A stretch of DNA of 64,000 bases, taken from Eutreptiella sp. 'Long Island Sound 2002'. Taxonomy: Eukaryota > Euglenozoa > Euglenophyceae > Eutreptiales > Eutreptiaceae. This document shows positions 52,701 through 64,000 of this stretch, piece after piece. The position numbers and the translations under genes were made by a program. Position 1 is the first letter of the stretch, and every line of letters starts with the position of its first letter. Under the pieces are notes generated by a model. That model saw only the letters and a program-made list of their open reading frames with translations, ran no database searches and was not told where the DNA came from. Location of the stretch: contig OZ038397.1 in assembly GCA_964036045.1 (NCBI GenBank), forward strand, positions 27,025,346-27,089,345. Reading direction: 5' to 3'.

Positions 52701-55591
52701 CATGCTGGTAATGCATGGTTTCTTTTATCCCACACTGATTGCTGATGTCTGACTGACGGCTACTGACTGTGATTGTCTGACAGTAACATGATGTTCTGTT
52801 TTCTGGTTTAGACACAGTGTGTGTCTTGAGGTTTGACCAGGTTTGGCATAGAGAAAAAAGATGCATTTATGCTTGACTGTGGAGTGCATCACCTCTGGTT
52901 TGCATTTGTCTGTTTCTTTGATTAGGTCTCAGCCCCCCTCCTCCACCTGCAGCGCTTGAACCCCCCCCCCCCCAACACACATCTCTTCTTTTCTCATTTG
53001 GGGTGACGGTCTGCCCTGCCAGCCGCTGGTAACCGCTGTTGCAACCACTCGTGAAGCCCCCCATTCAGCCCCCTCCCCTTCAAGCGCACCCCTGCCCCTC
53101 CCCCTTCCCTCCATCCTCGATCCAGGTGCTGGCACGCAAGTGCGCGGATTGGATCCGGCGCGCACGGAACATCGTTGTGCAGACGGGCGCGGGCATCACC
53201 ACCTCCGCCGGCATCCCCGACTACCGGGGCCCACGCGGGGTTTGGACCCAGCGAGCCCAGGGCCTCGAGGTGGACCCCAAGTGGGACCAGATGCACAGCC
53301 TGCGCCCCACGTTCTGCCACCGGGCGATTGCGGCGCTGGTGGCCCAAGGGAAGGTCAAGCACCTGATCACAACCAACGTAGACAACCTGCACCAGAAAAG
53401 CGGGGTACCGGAGGACATGATCACAGAGATCCATGGCAACGTTTTCCTGGAGGTGCATGCCACTCTTACCCACCTTGGACCCCCCCCCCGCCATCGCCCC
53501 TCCCATAACCCCCCCCCCCCCCCCAAGCCCCCCTCCCCCCTAAAGGGGGCCTCCGACCAACATTTAGTTGGGGGGGGGGTAGTTGGCGTCCAGAATCGAG
53601 GAGTCGCCTCCCCCATGGTTGTGCCACAATCCGGGGATTTTGTACCAAAACCTTCCGTGTTACTTAAGAATGGGTACCAAGTTTTATCCGCACCAAACTT
53701 CGCCATTCCAAATTTTCGCACATCCCGCCCCCCCCCCCGGGGGGGTATTTTGCTGAGTTCTCAAGTCGTCTTTGGTTCCCCTCTGCCTGGCCTGTCCAGG
53801 GTCCTGTACAGTTCCACAACCCCCTGCACCCTCCTCTTAACCTTCATAGGTGAACAGGACATGACATGACATTTGATCGACTTGTATCAGTCATAGGCAA
53901 GATGCCTGAGATGACCTGCTAATCGAGGAGCGCCTTTCTGCTTGTCGGATGCAAACGCTTTGTGTTGACAAAATAGGCTCAAAGCAAGAACAAGAGCGAC
54001 GGTGAACGCGGGAAGGAATGGTCTATCATGGATATCATTGGAACTGCCCAACATCGCTGCATACGCATACCGTGCACGTGTGGAGCGCTTTGTGACCTGC
54101 TTGCAGCCTCGGTAGCAACAAGCGGCCACAGCCTCCTGCAACCATTAGGAAGCCCCCGAGAACATTTCTCGCTTGGGTGCATCGGAATGGGGCAGCCCCC
54201 TCCCCCAATTATGGGGTAGATCATGGGGTACGATTGCCTACTTAACAAAAGGGCCCATAGATACCAGTAGGGGGGCCTAATTGGGGCTTAGTGGCTCCTA
54301 TGGGATGAGATGCAGTCAGTTTTGTCATGAAATGATGACCGGATGCTGGCCCATCCCAGGGGTCGTCAGGGCCCCCCAAAATTGCCATGTTGTAGCCAAC
54401 CCATGCCGGCTTGAAATCGGCTGTGCCGGTGGAGTGTTAATGGGGTTGGTGGTTCGAACCGGTGGGTACAGCTCCCTTCTCGAATTGGGGAGGGCACTGT
54501 GCATTGGAGGTATGGCGCTTGGAATGTGCGTGTGAGGTCACTTTGGTGGGCCCAGCCTCGAGAGCCCGATAAGGGGGGAGGGGGCTTGGGAAACAGGCTT
54601 GGAGCCGCCTCCCCCCCCCCCCGCCTGGAGTTGCAATGGACCCCGGGCCCAGTCTCCACCTGGGGGTTGCTGTAACCTGTGCAGCACACGCGCATGATAG
54701 GCGTACGATCCAAAGTCCTCGCAGAGCCAATTGGGCAATGGGACCATCTTTTGTGCGCAAGTCCACAACGACAACGGCAATGATGTGCCAAGGTCATCGG
54801 GCTGGTGCTGTGCTCTGCATCCTCTGGCTGCAGCCGACACGCCCTAAGATCATACCGCTCCGACCCATGCGGCTGTGTCGCAGAGGATGCGAGGGTCCGG
54901 CACTGAGGCTACGTCTGCTGGCGTGAACTCAATGTCCTGGGTCCATCCAGCGCCCAGCCAGTGCCTCCGTCCGGCCTGGACCCGGTGGTGATGGCAAAGG
55001 AGCCACCAGTTCACCAACGCAGAATCATGTTGTTGAAGGCCCTTGCCGTCGGTCAGCCCACAGCCGCTGAGTAGATGGGAACAGATGGCGTGTTCTGTTC
55101 TGTTCATACGGGACGGCCTGGTTTCTGGGAACGACCAGGCGTTGCGCTGGCTCTGGGTGTTGTTGCAATCGATGCCCTCCGCTCAGGTCTGCCTGGAATG
55201 CGGCTACCGCCACAAGGCCGGGGTGCCGGTGCGGATCTACGGCAACGACGACTGGGACCACGCGACGCACCGCACGTGCACTCACTGCCGCCAAGGCCCC
55301 ACGGTGGACACCATCGTCAACTTCGGGGAGCTGCTGCCGCAGTCGCAGTTCATGAAGGCCTACACCTCCTCCCACAAGGCGGACCTGATGCTGGTGTTTG
55401 GCAGCTCGCTGACGGTGCCGCCGTCCAATGAGTTCCCCAACAATTGCCTGAAGACCGGGGGCCGGCTGATCATCTGCAACATGATGAGGACCAGATACCA
55501 GCAGCACTCCAACACTCTCACCGTGTGTGCCCGCACGGACCGCTTTATGGAGCTGGTCATGGGGTATCTTGAGATACCAGTGCCCGACTGA
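49751..55591 (+). CDS. SAP-like plus sirtuin (class IV-type) NAD-dependent deacylase, three exons
   Basis: Exons 49751-50572, 53126-53452 and 55187-55591 join in phase 0 and give 517 residues. Introns begin CAG/GTGTCA and GAG/GTGCAT and end TCCAG and CTCAG. Residues 1-55 are acidic. Residues 59-94 (TLSNGALKEACRQLQLP, KEDLLQRIEGW) resemble a SAP DNA-binding helix pair. The sirtuin core follows: GAGITTSAGIPDYRGPRGVW (295-314), TTNVDNLH (356-363), catalytic His377 in EIHGN, zinc ligands C385, C388, C414 and C417, DTIVNFGELLP (424-434) and FGSSLTVPPS (454-463). PDYRGPRGVWT and HRTCTHC..DTIVNFGE fit the SIRT6/SIRT7 group, which removes acyl groups from histone lysines in the nucleus using NAD+. 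A Thr replaces the Gln usual in TQNxD. The missing 5' end and expression are unchecked. Confidence 0.88.
50573..53125. other. Sirtuin intron 1 (2.55 kb)
   Basis: Contains a degenerate 30-bp minisatellite around AAGAAACTGAGGTC (50,707-50,785), several C or G runs of 10-17 bases (near 52,104, 52,683 and 52,960), and a tRNA-like box B (GGTTCGATTCCC on the minus strand near 51,445) without a foldable tRNA. Another GTGAGT donor-like site at 50,674 would end exon 1 in the wrong phase. No gene is seen inside. Confidence 0.65.
53453..55186. other. Sirtuin intron 2 (1.73 kb)
   Basis: Rich in C/G runs, with no recognisable gene. The exon 3 frame stays open upstream for about 48 codons, but the GCTCAG acceptor at 55,181-55,186 gives the in-family join (NVFLE to VCLEC). 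Confidence 0.65.
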
Positions 55592-58500
55592 GGCTGAGAC
55601 GGAGGGCGGGGTGGGGGGTCGGTGTTCGCGAGGAGGGCCTGGGGTTCAGGGAGGCCCTGGTAGCGCATGCGCTGGAGGTGGGGAGGCTGGTGGGGCATGT
55701 TGGAAGAGGGCGGGAAGGGGCTGGGAGAGCATCTGCGCGGAGGGGAGAGCCTCGGTCGAGGAGGGGAGGGCTCTGGTCGGATGTCTCTGTGGAGGGAGCC
55801 ATGTTACACTTGTGCATGGGAGCCAAATCGGCAGAAGTGGTCACCGAAGGCAAGTGCATCATCCAAGCTCAGCACCCCTGTGGCACCACAATTTTTTGCG
55901 TGCTTGATTGGGCTGTGGTCATTGTTGTCTCCATCGTAGAAAGACCTGATTGTTGGTATGTTGGTATGCTGGTGAAGGCTGCCACAGGTGATCTGCAAGT
56001 GTTAGAGCGGGTTTGGACCAGGCACACCCTGAACAATTTCTGAAACATTGCTGGTCGGTGCACAAGGGGGGGGGGTGGCCTTCCAGAGTCTTGCAATGCG
56101 TCCGTGCCCATTGCCTTTCTGCCGTCCTATTCCACATTTTCTTTCCGAAGTTTCACTTCACATCAAAGCTATAAACTGGGCAGCCATTTTCTCTGTGGTG
56201 TGCTCAGAAGAGTGCTTCGCAGCACCTCTCTGTTCGCAAGCTTCCCGGACTCATGCAACAGTGGTTTGCCGTGAGCCCCCGTTGTCGGACCCTTGGCAAC
56301 CGCCAACAGGTACAAGCCGCCTGCGGTTGATCACCGTTAATCGGTTGGCCCACCGCTGGCCCATTGGCGACTGTCAACGCGGTGCTTTCTGTCTGCCTTG
56401 GTCTGTATTTGTTCTCCTGAGCGGGTTTGTGATGCGACTGCGTGTCTCGTATGCTGTCCCACCCTGAGCTGACCATACCAGACAATTACCCAGCATACCT
56501 GGACCCACCCTCCGTACAGCCTGGCACCGCCCCGTGCTTTAGCGAGCAGGCAACCCCTCGAATCAGTCTGTCTCATGGTTTTGCAGCGAACACCTTCTTA
56601 CTGAGTCATGACCTGTCTCGGAAGCATACAAGTGAAGGTCGTGGAAGTGCCTCCAATTGTGATGGAGATGAAGGGCAAGCTGGGCCCAGGCCATGGCAGC
56701 GACGAGGTCGAGGACAAGCTGATGGTAGAGGTCATGTGATGATCAGGGGGATGCTGGGGGTTGAGATGGTGGTAGATGAGAGAGAGGATGTGGTGGGGGT
56801 AGGGGAAGTGACAATGGTATGGGTAGCAGTAGGGGTCAAGGTAACGGGCAATAATGGAGGCAATGATTGGCATGACTGTCTCGAAATAAAGGTGTCGGGA
56901 CGAGGTATTTTGGCAGGTTGATAGAAATGGCACCGGTGTACCACACCCAATCCGGGCTCGGCATCTGTTGTCCAGCAGAGCACCCGTTTGGTTTGCCTGT
57001 GAAAGGGGATTTCACCCTGGCATACGTGCGAATACTGCCCAGTGCTTACGTCCTCTGTCACACAGGGTCCTAATCCCTTGCAATTGGGGTGGGCTAGCAG
57101 CGGGTGCAGGGGTAATTGTATATAGTGGTGAAGCCCAGGTGGTCCCCCTGAAACCACAGACACCAGATAAGTGAGATGCCCCTTTGGACGTGATCTTCTC
57201 TGACCCATTTTTCACCAACGCCCCACGGATGCCCACCTTATCTTTCGGTTCCTTGAATCTCTTTCAGACCGCATTCTGATTGCGTGCCCGCTGTCATATT
57301 GACATGCAAAGCGGCTCCATTGTAACCCTGCATCGACTCACCCGCTTACAGCCTCGCCATTCTAACCGCCATCGCATCCCCCTGGCTCACCTGTAAGCGT
57401 ATGTCTCTTGCGTAGTCCCTCGTGCCCCCCAGCCTCCGTATCCGTCCGATCCTGTTTTCCCGCCGTCATACCAACTGCCACTTGAGTCCCTGTCCTCGAG
57501 TGCAAAGCCAGAAATGGCTTTCACCCCGAGCGGCTTTCCAAGCGATCTTCTTTTCTCAATGGCTTTTGAGAAATGAGGTCGGTGTTCGGTCGATGGTTTA
57601 CTGTTCGGTATGATCTGCGACGAGGTGTGGCAGCATTGACCCGGCGTGGACCAGGTGATTGCTTGGTGGCAAAGAACCCTCACCCCCGGGCGAGGGCTGA
57701 AAGGGGGGGGGCACCTCCCTCCCACCCGCATAAGACAACTTTCCTCCGGAAAACATGGAATTGATCAAACGGGGGCCCAAATGGCACGCCAGTTTTTGGT
57801 ACACAGACGTTTTGAGGGGCCTACCTTTGCACTGCATGTGCGCGCACATTTGTTGTGAGAACCCGCACTACAACACTGACGACAGTCGCCACTCGGTGCA
57901 CCTCCCGTATCCCTCAGCCCGACAGCCTGCCGGGGTTGGCCAGGACCCCCAACAAGGCCCCCCGCCCCCCTGCCGAAGTCCCTAAGCAATGCCCTGCACT
58001 GGGTCCCCTGAGCCAGAGCCTGACTAACTGGTACTGCGCCGCGCCATTTGTTTCTAAAACCGCGTCAAATCGGATCCACGCGTTTGGCCTGTATACTACA
58101 GTGAACACACATGAACCCATGACAAGCGCACCGCTGGCACCAGGGGTGCATTAGAAGAGGCGGGACTTCAGAGGCGGCCCCAGGAGCGGTTGGACAGGCG
58201 GTTGGAGGAGGCTGCCAAAGCGGTTGGGGGCGGTTACAAATGCCATTGAGGCTGGCACCTGCGGTCAGGGAGACAGTGGCTGGGCATAGGCTGGACGCCC
58301 TGGAGGGGGGGGGGGGGGGGTCACCCCTGCCCCCCTCTTCCAATGCATCCCTGGCTGGCACCGGTTGGAAAGTCCACAGGTCGGCAGGTGTCTTCTTTTA
58401 TGGAGCTTGACACTTTGGTCCGCCGCAGTCTGGCAGGTTATCCTGCTGCTCCCTGGCACGCTGAGCATGGCAGGTCTTGGTGACTGGCCTCGACACTTGA

Positions 58501-59120
58501 CAACACTTCTGTTGCAGCGGAGGCTCCCTGTGGAGTCCCACAAGGGCCGCCTGCTCAACGTTCTTTTTTGCGTCGCCAAAATTCGGGTCAGACAATTTTC
58601 CGGGTCGGTCGGTCCCCCCGAAAGGGCCCTTCTCAAGCACGAGCCCCCGGCGGGCTCGGCTTCCACATCTTTATGACGAGAAACAATGTTGTCAGGATGG
58701 CCACACTCCAGTCCATTCCGCTGTCGCATCTGAGGTCGGACTGTGCCGAGCTCGCGGTGTTCCGTCCTGGTGGTCATGCCGTGAACGAAATGGGGCACGT
58801 CTTACCTGGCCTCTTGGCCAAGTGTGCCTTCACTGTACTTTATGCCGAAGTGATACGGCGCTGGAAGGTTAGAAACTGGGTGAACACATACGCGCTGCTG
58901 GAACCGATTGGGCTGCACATCCGCCGGCAGACGTCTCCCCTTTGGGGGCCTCCACTTGCGTTTGTGTTCTTGACAATTATGCCCACCCATGGGGGGGGGG
59001 TCATCCTCAGAGTTTTGCTTAACAACTCAGCATCTCCTGGGGTTGGGGGTGGGGTGGGGTTCTGACACCCCCCAGCCCCCCCCCCCCCCCCCGGACCCCC
59101 CCCCTCTTAAGTGATTGGGC
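55592..59120. other. Gene-poor region downstream of the sirtuin gene
   Basis: About 3.5 kb with many G/C homopolymers (for example near 58,305 and 59,078) and short open frames on both strands. None shows a domain or splice-supported structure. The first few hundred bases must hold the sirtuin 3' end; no canonical AATAAA was noted close to the stop. Confidence 0.45.
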
Positions 59121-59490
59121 AAATCACCTCGCAGAGGTTGTTAGATCAAAGCCAGGCAGGCGTATCAAGGGGAAAACGCCACATACCCCCCCATTTTGGC
59201 CTTTTTGGGCCTATTCGCGTACCCTACCCCAAGGGGTTGAATTGTTAGCTTAACCCCTTGTAAAATCATTATTTTGTCCAATAAACGCATCCCCCAATGA
59301 GTTTTTGGTCCGGACCCCCCCAGACCCCCCCACTTGAAACCCACTTTTTGGAGCCTTTGAGGGGGGGTGGGGGGGGGGTCAAAAATGTCGAAAAAATGAC
59401 CCCCCCTTTTTTGGGGTCGAAAATCATGAATCTTTTGGTTTTTTTTTGATTTTGAGCCAAAAAGTGTTTCCGGGTCCCGACTCCATGGGG
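59121..59490 (+). repeat. Dispersed repeat family R2, copy 1
   Basis: Shares AAATCACCT...AGAGGTTGTTAGATCAA at its start, TAACCCCTTGTAAAATCAT in the middle and CGGGTCCCGACTCCA at its end with 61,995-62,348, in the same order and orientation. Between these landmarks the sequence is diverged and full of G/C runs. No coding frame. Confidence 0.7.
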
Positions 59491-59752
59491 TTTGTATGGG
59501 GTGGAGTGGGACGAGCGCTGATGCAGTGTATGCACTTTTCAGCCATTTTTGCTATGTTGGCGGTTTTGGCGACCTCAGTGATCCCGTGGTACCCGCTCTG
59601 AGGGGTGTGAGTGGGGATGTTGTGACAGTATATGCCTACTAGGATATGGAAGGACATTTTTTGCAGTCTCTAGCCCTGCCGAGGGCCGGTCCATGCCGGT
59701 GCCAAAGACGCGAAATGACTATTTCCACCAATAATGGCCTAGTGAATGGCCC

Positions 59753-60903
59753 GGTACACAACGTGCTTATGCAGTTTTTCACCCTAGGCAGCTCAAAAAT
59801 CGAAGTTTTCGAAACTTGTTATTATGATATTGTGACCACACAATATGATCATCCAAGGTATGTAAAGCATGTTTTAGGCTGTATTTACATGTTTTTTCAC
59901 CCTATTTGGGTATTGGTCGCACGGGGGGGGGGGGGCTCGCAAGGGATTGGTGCACAACCTGCTTATGCAGTTTTTCACTCCGGATAGCTCAAAAATCGAA
60001 GTTTTCGAAACTTACTTTTTTGATGTTGTGATCACCTAAAATGATCATCCAAAGTATGTAAAGCATGTTTTACGCCGTATTTACATGGTTTTCACCCTAT
60101 TTGGGTACTGGGCCGGGGGGGGGGGGGGGTCTCCCAAGGGATTGGTACGCAACCTGCTTATGCAGTTTTTCACCCTGGGCAGCTCAAAAATCTAAGTTTT
60201 TGAAACTTATTTTTTTTGATATTGTGACCACTTAAAATGACCATCCAAGGTATGTAAAGCATCTTTTAGGCTGTATTTATATGTTTTTCACCCTATTTGG
60301 GTATTAGGTCCGGGCGGGGGGGGGGGGCTGCTAGGGGATTGGTACACAACGTGCTTATGCAGTTTTTCACCCCGGGCAGCTCAAAAATCGAAGTTTTCGA
60401 AACTTAGTTTTTTGATATTGTGACCACTTAACATGACCATTTAAGGTATGTAAAGCATGTTTTAGACCGTATTCACATGTTTTTGACCCCATTTTGGTAT
60501 TGGCCGAACGGGGGGGGGGGGGTTCTCCAAGGGATTGGTACACAACCTGCTTATGCAGTTTTTCACCCTGGACAGCTCAAAGATGGAAGTTTTCGAAACT
60601 TGTTTTTTTGATATTGTGACCACCTAAAATGACCATCCAAGGTATGTAAAGCATGTTTTAGGCCGTATTTGCATGTTTTTCACCCTATTTGGGTATTAGG
60701 TCCGGGGGGGTGGGGGGGCTCCCAAGGGATTGGTACACAACCTGCTTATGCAGTTTTTTACCCTAGGCAGCTCAAAAATCGAAGTTTTCGAAACCTTTTT
60801 TTTGATACCGTGATCACCTAAAATGATCATCCAAGGTATGTAAAGCATGTTTTAGCCCGTATTTATGTAGTTTCCACCCTATTTTGGGTGTTTGTTGCTC
60901 GGG
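59753..60903 (+). repeat. Six-unit tandem array with a 195-197-bp period
   Basis: Units begin at GGTACACAACCTGCTTATGC-type sequence at 59753, 59949, 60144, 60341, 60537 and 60732, so spacings are 196, 195, 197, 196 and 195 bp. Each of the first five carries CAGTTTTTCACCC, AAGTTTTCGAAAC, GATATTGTGACCAC, GTATGTAAAGCATGTTTTA and, at its end, a G-run of about 10-14. The last unit lacks the G-run. The period is close to a nucleosome repeat length. No coding potential. Confidence 0.93.
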
Positions 60904-61994
60904 GTAGATTCTCTGCGAGGTGGACTTGCCGAAGGCAATAGAATTTTTCTCCGGTTGCACTGTTCACGTGCAGCCAACCCCGGAGGTGCGGAAACAGACC
61001 CAACAATGACCCTCTGCGGCCAATGTATCCCTCCCCCACCTGTCGAACACGACCTTCTTGTCCAGCGAGAGGGACCCCCTTCGGGCCGCACTTGTTGCCC
61101 GTTTGCGCCGCAGATCCTCCGCGGTCCATTTTCACAGTTCGGTTTCGCGGGGCGCAGCGACGAGGGCCATCCCGTCGGACCGCTGGCCCCCAAAAGTGGA
61201 TGGGGCCCTTTTGTGCACCAAAGGGTGACGGCGGGGGGCATTGGGGGTGGCACAAAAGGGTGTTTCGGGAGGGAGGGGCCGATTGTCCAGGGGCGCGGTT
61301 CGTTTCGCTGAATCTAAACATCCGCAGACGTTTAGTTGGCAATTTTTGGGACACTTGTTTGGGTGAGCGCCCAGTCCCACTGGGGTCCTGCCTGGAATTT
61401 GTGCCTGTGGTGGGCTCCTAGAATGGGCTGAATCCTAAACCACACTCACCCCATATGCATCCTGCTGTTTCGTGATGACGTGTTTGCGATTCTTCAAGTT
61501 CCCTCTATACCCAACACCGGTTGCAACAGCGGGTACTGGGGGTTGGAAAAGTGGGTTGGGGTGCAAGTTCTAGTGGCTGCAGAGTAAAGCGTTCTCGTTA
61601 AGGAGCAATGGTCATTTCACTGGCTGGCATCTTGTTTTGCTGCCAGATTTTTCTGCAGGCAGAGGTACGGCCAAAGGGAGGTCGTGGAATGCTGGCCTCT
61701 GGAAGTTTGAATTTGTTCTTCGCCACCATCTTTGTTTCCCCAGAGATATGCCTCCCTCTTTGAGGGGGATGTGTCATGGGCCATGGCTCTGGGGTTCGGC
61801 AGTCACCATGAATTGCCCATGGGTTCCTTGCTCTGTGCACTACCACTCACACCCTAGAATCACTTCTCTAGCCCCCTTCTCAGAGCTGTACAGTCACATC
61901 TCTGGCTGCATTTGTGACCATGACTTCGCCTTCTTTTGCCTTTGTGCATGCAAGGGGAAAAGCCCCTCATCATCCACCCGCACGCATAATTTGG
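60904..61994. other. No gene confidently supported
   Basis: A 163-codon minus frame (60,863-61,354) has one protein-like stretch (LLGLFPHLRGWLHVNSATG, 60,950-61,010) that might be an exon remnant, but no family is recognised. The rest is unremarkable. Confidence 0.4.
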
Positions 61995-62348
61995 AAATCA
62001 CCTTGAAGAGAGGTTGTTAGATCAAGCGCAGGCACGGGTGTAGTATACCCCCCCTTTTTGGGGGTCGTTCGCGTAGCATGCGCCAAGGTATGGTTTCTGA
62101 CGCCTAACCCCTTGTAAAATCATCATTTTAGGACCAAAAATGATCCTCCATTGATTTTTTGGATTTTGACCCCCGTACCCCCCGGCACCTGGGCACCCCG
62201 TTTTTTGGGGTGGGGGTGGGGGGGGTGTCAAAACTTCTTTGCGTATTGTGGTCGCTGTGTGTGTATTTGGACCCGGTTCCTGACGAACTTTTTTCTTGTA
62301 TATGGACCCCATAACCCATGGTAGGGTCCCGGGTCCCAACTCCAGGTA
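61995..62348 (+). repeat. Dispersed repeat family R2, copy 2
   Basis: Diverged copy of 59,121-59,490 with the same ordered landmarks; about 2.9 kb downstream in direct orientation. Confidence 0.7.
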
Positions 62349-62848
62349 CCCCCAGTTGCCCCCCCCCCCCCCCATATGGCCCCTTGCTAGGGAGGACTTG
62401 GCCGTTTTCATGGCGGGTAGACCTTTTAGAGGGAGCGTTAGCGCGCAGGGCACACGTAGGGCATCTTTTTGGGCTATTGCCGATCCCTACTCCTGGGATG
62501 GGATCCCTGACAAGTCAGCGGTTATGAGGGGTGATGTAGCCAATTTGCCCAATCGTGGGCCTTCAAGCTTGCGGTGCTATTGAGGAAACCGGGCCAATTA
62601 TTGTTAACCTTCGGGTGCTATTTAGGATAACCGGTTCACAGTTCGCTCCTCCATGTTGGGGGCACCTCGAGTTGGGGTGATGGACTCCCACGCTTTGGTG
62701 TGGCCCCTTGAGTTGGGGATACGGACGGAGTGGTGCATTCATGTCGCGCACTAAAGATTGCCCAGAGATCGCATGGTGGAAGAGTGTGGCCCGTGTACAG
62801 GGTTTTTTTAATCATGTTGTTCAGGAAATTACCTTCCCTGCCCCCCCC
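62349..62848. other. No gene or repeat identified
   Basis: About 500 bp with only short frames; a C-run lies at its left edge. Confidence 0.4.
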
Positions 62849-63104
62849 GTGTCCATCCCCCCCCCGTGTCCATCCCCCCCCCCCCCAGGGGGGGAACCGT
62901 CACTTGGCCCATGAACAATAAGAAATCAACAGGAAATCACAGGCGCCAAAGGCGCTGAAGAAAATTTTTAGTTGGGTTATACTAGAATTGGCTGGGCGGG
63001 AGTGGTGTACGGTTCCCCCCCCCCCCAAGGGGGGAACCGTCACTTGGTGACGGTTCCCCCCGGGGTGGGGGGGAACCGTCGTCCCTTGGGGGGGGATGGA
63101 CATG
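62849..63104. repeat. Nested palindrome built from GGGGAACCGTCAC units
   Basis: GGGGGAACCGTCACTTGG occurs at 62,888 and 63,029 in direct orientation. Its inverse GTGACGGTTCCCCC follows at 63,047, giving a perfect 14-bp-arm palindrome with a TTG centre. Further partial copies lie at about 63,008 (inverse) and 63,067 (direct). An outer pair, GTGTCCATCCCCC (62,849-62,875) and GGGGGATGGACA (63,089-63,102), is also inverted. It could be a small foldback element. Confidence 0.75.
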
Positions 63105-64000
63105 GAAGGGGGGAAGGTAGGTGGTCGGACATGTTAGATCGTTTCAACCATTGTCCCCACTTCCCATATTTTATGACACACTTTGCGGATGTCATGCTGA
63201 TTAGCTCCATTGGTGGAATGTGATTTGTGGACCTTTGGAACAAGACTGTTTATTGAACAGTCTTGCTTGTTCAATTGGAGTGAACAAATTTGGTGGAATA
63301 AAGTTGTGAAGGTGATTCAAATATGCTTTTCTTGCTCAATGTTGTGCACGGATGGTTTGTTGCTTCATTTGGTAGGCAAGAGGCAGCTATTGGTCTACTC
63401 GGGGGCTTCGTACGGCAATGGTAAGCTTGGGGACTCAACCTGGGAAAGTCATCATAAAAGTAGCGCAAAGGGTGCGGAAGGTCCAACCAGTTGGCCACCC
63501 CAAGGCCATTTCAGACACATATGGGTATGTCACTGCGGCACTAGGGGCGTGTTCAGTTTAGTTCTGAACCTCAACCATGCGGTGCGGGCAAGATATCTAG
63601 GTGGGGAAGGGGGGGGGATTCGGGTTCTGGGGCCATATTCAATTCCTTGTTTTATTGTAGGCATTTTCAATGTAACAACGGGATAAAATCTTCCTTCTCC
63701 ACGAACCACAAATGAAAAACAATAGGGCATTCGAGCAGGTGCACCAATGAATTAGCAACACAAGAGCGGAGTAAGACTCATGTCAATTGAGCATGAAGTT
63801 CCACCATTTGCAAACCATTGTTCCAAGCGTACTACACCATTTCATCCACCATACATAAAAACGATTGCGTTATACAACAAGCTTGATGGGGCCAATGTGT
63901 TAGGCCATGCTTTGCCATTGCCTCCATCCTTACCATAATGTACGGAAACAAGTGAAATGGCTATGTAACCCTGCCATCTCCGCGGACCCCAAAATTGAAG
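63105..64000. other. Right end of window, no gene supported
   Basis: Contains a hairpin at 63,241-63,265. A 158-codon plus frame lacking a proper ATG start spans 63,210-63,686 with no recognisable domain. Nothing else is identified. Confidence 0.4.
63241..63265. other. Perfect 10-bp hairpin
   Basis: CAAGACTGTT, TATTG loop, AACAGTCTTG. The stem is followed by no T-run, so a terminator reading is not justified. Confidence 0.65.

Noticed and set aside
54445-54475. Possible tRNA T-arm (GGTTCGAACC)
   Set aside because: No matching D arm or acceptor stem around it; judged a chance word.

Overview
The window is nuclear DNA from a eukaryote. The evidence is a spliced sirtuin gene, several classes of eukaryotic transposon nested in one another, long (TA)n arrays, and very frequent G or C homopolymer runs. 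GC-rich coding sequence, a chromodomain Ty3/gypsy element and a LINE carrying a Ulp1-type protease would fit a microalga, perhaps of the green lineage. No marker in the window proves this, and the taxonomic call is an inference. There is no rRNA, CRISPR array or convincing tRNA, and no bacterial operon structure.

Layout. 1-9,060 (minus strand): the 5' part of a decayed non-LTR retrotransposon. It has a His-rich ORF1, then an ORF2 with a CCCH finger, a Ulp1-like cysteine protease and an EEP endonuclease that runs off the left edge. Tandem GC-rich monomers lie upstream. 9,469-37,733: a mosaic in which different elements are separated by (TA)n arrays. The order is: (a) a short element with 128-bp terminal inverted repeats carrying one open exon, into which a 5.9-kb LTR element with identical 747-bp LTRs has inserted (5-bp TSD); (b) a roughly 1.2-kb repeat, here called R1, split by a 13.2-kb Ty3/gypsy chromovirus with 2.35-kb LTRs (5-bp TSD); (c) a GC-rich module and a duplicated R1 end; (d) a piggyBac-like transposon with 13-bp TIRs and an intact 450-aa transposase; (e) a further R1 copy. 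37,734-43,427: mostly non-coding, with a small TA-flanked MITE and an inverted-repeat-bounded 1.6-kb segment. 43,428-47,495: a large disordered protein with about 26 copies of a 13-residue repeat. 49,751-55,591: a three-exon gene for a 517-aa SAP-like plus class IV-type sirtuin protein, the clearest host gene. 55,592-64,000: gene-poor, with a six-unit tandem array of 195-197 bp, a pair of dispersed repeats and a nested palindrome.

How the parts relate. Insertion order can be read from the nesting: R1 and the TIR cassette came first, and the gypsy and LTR elements entered them later. Both LTR elements are young by LTR identity. The gypsy element has gag and pol in one frame separated by a single UAG, an extra domain between protease and reverse transcriptase, and a one-base frameshift inside integrase. 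The LINE is open on both sides of a single in-frame UGA. The sirtuin gene has no visible functional link to the transposons around it. Gene models and domain calls come from reading the sequence and were not tested by database search.
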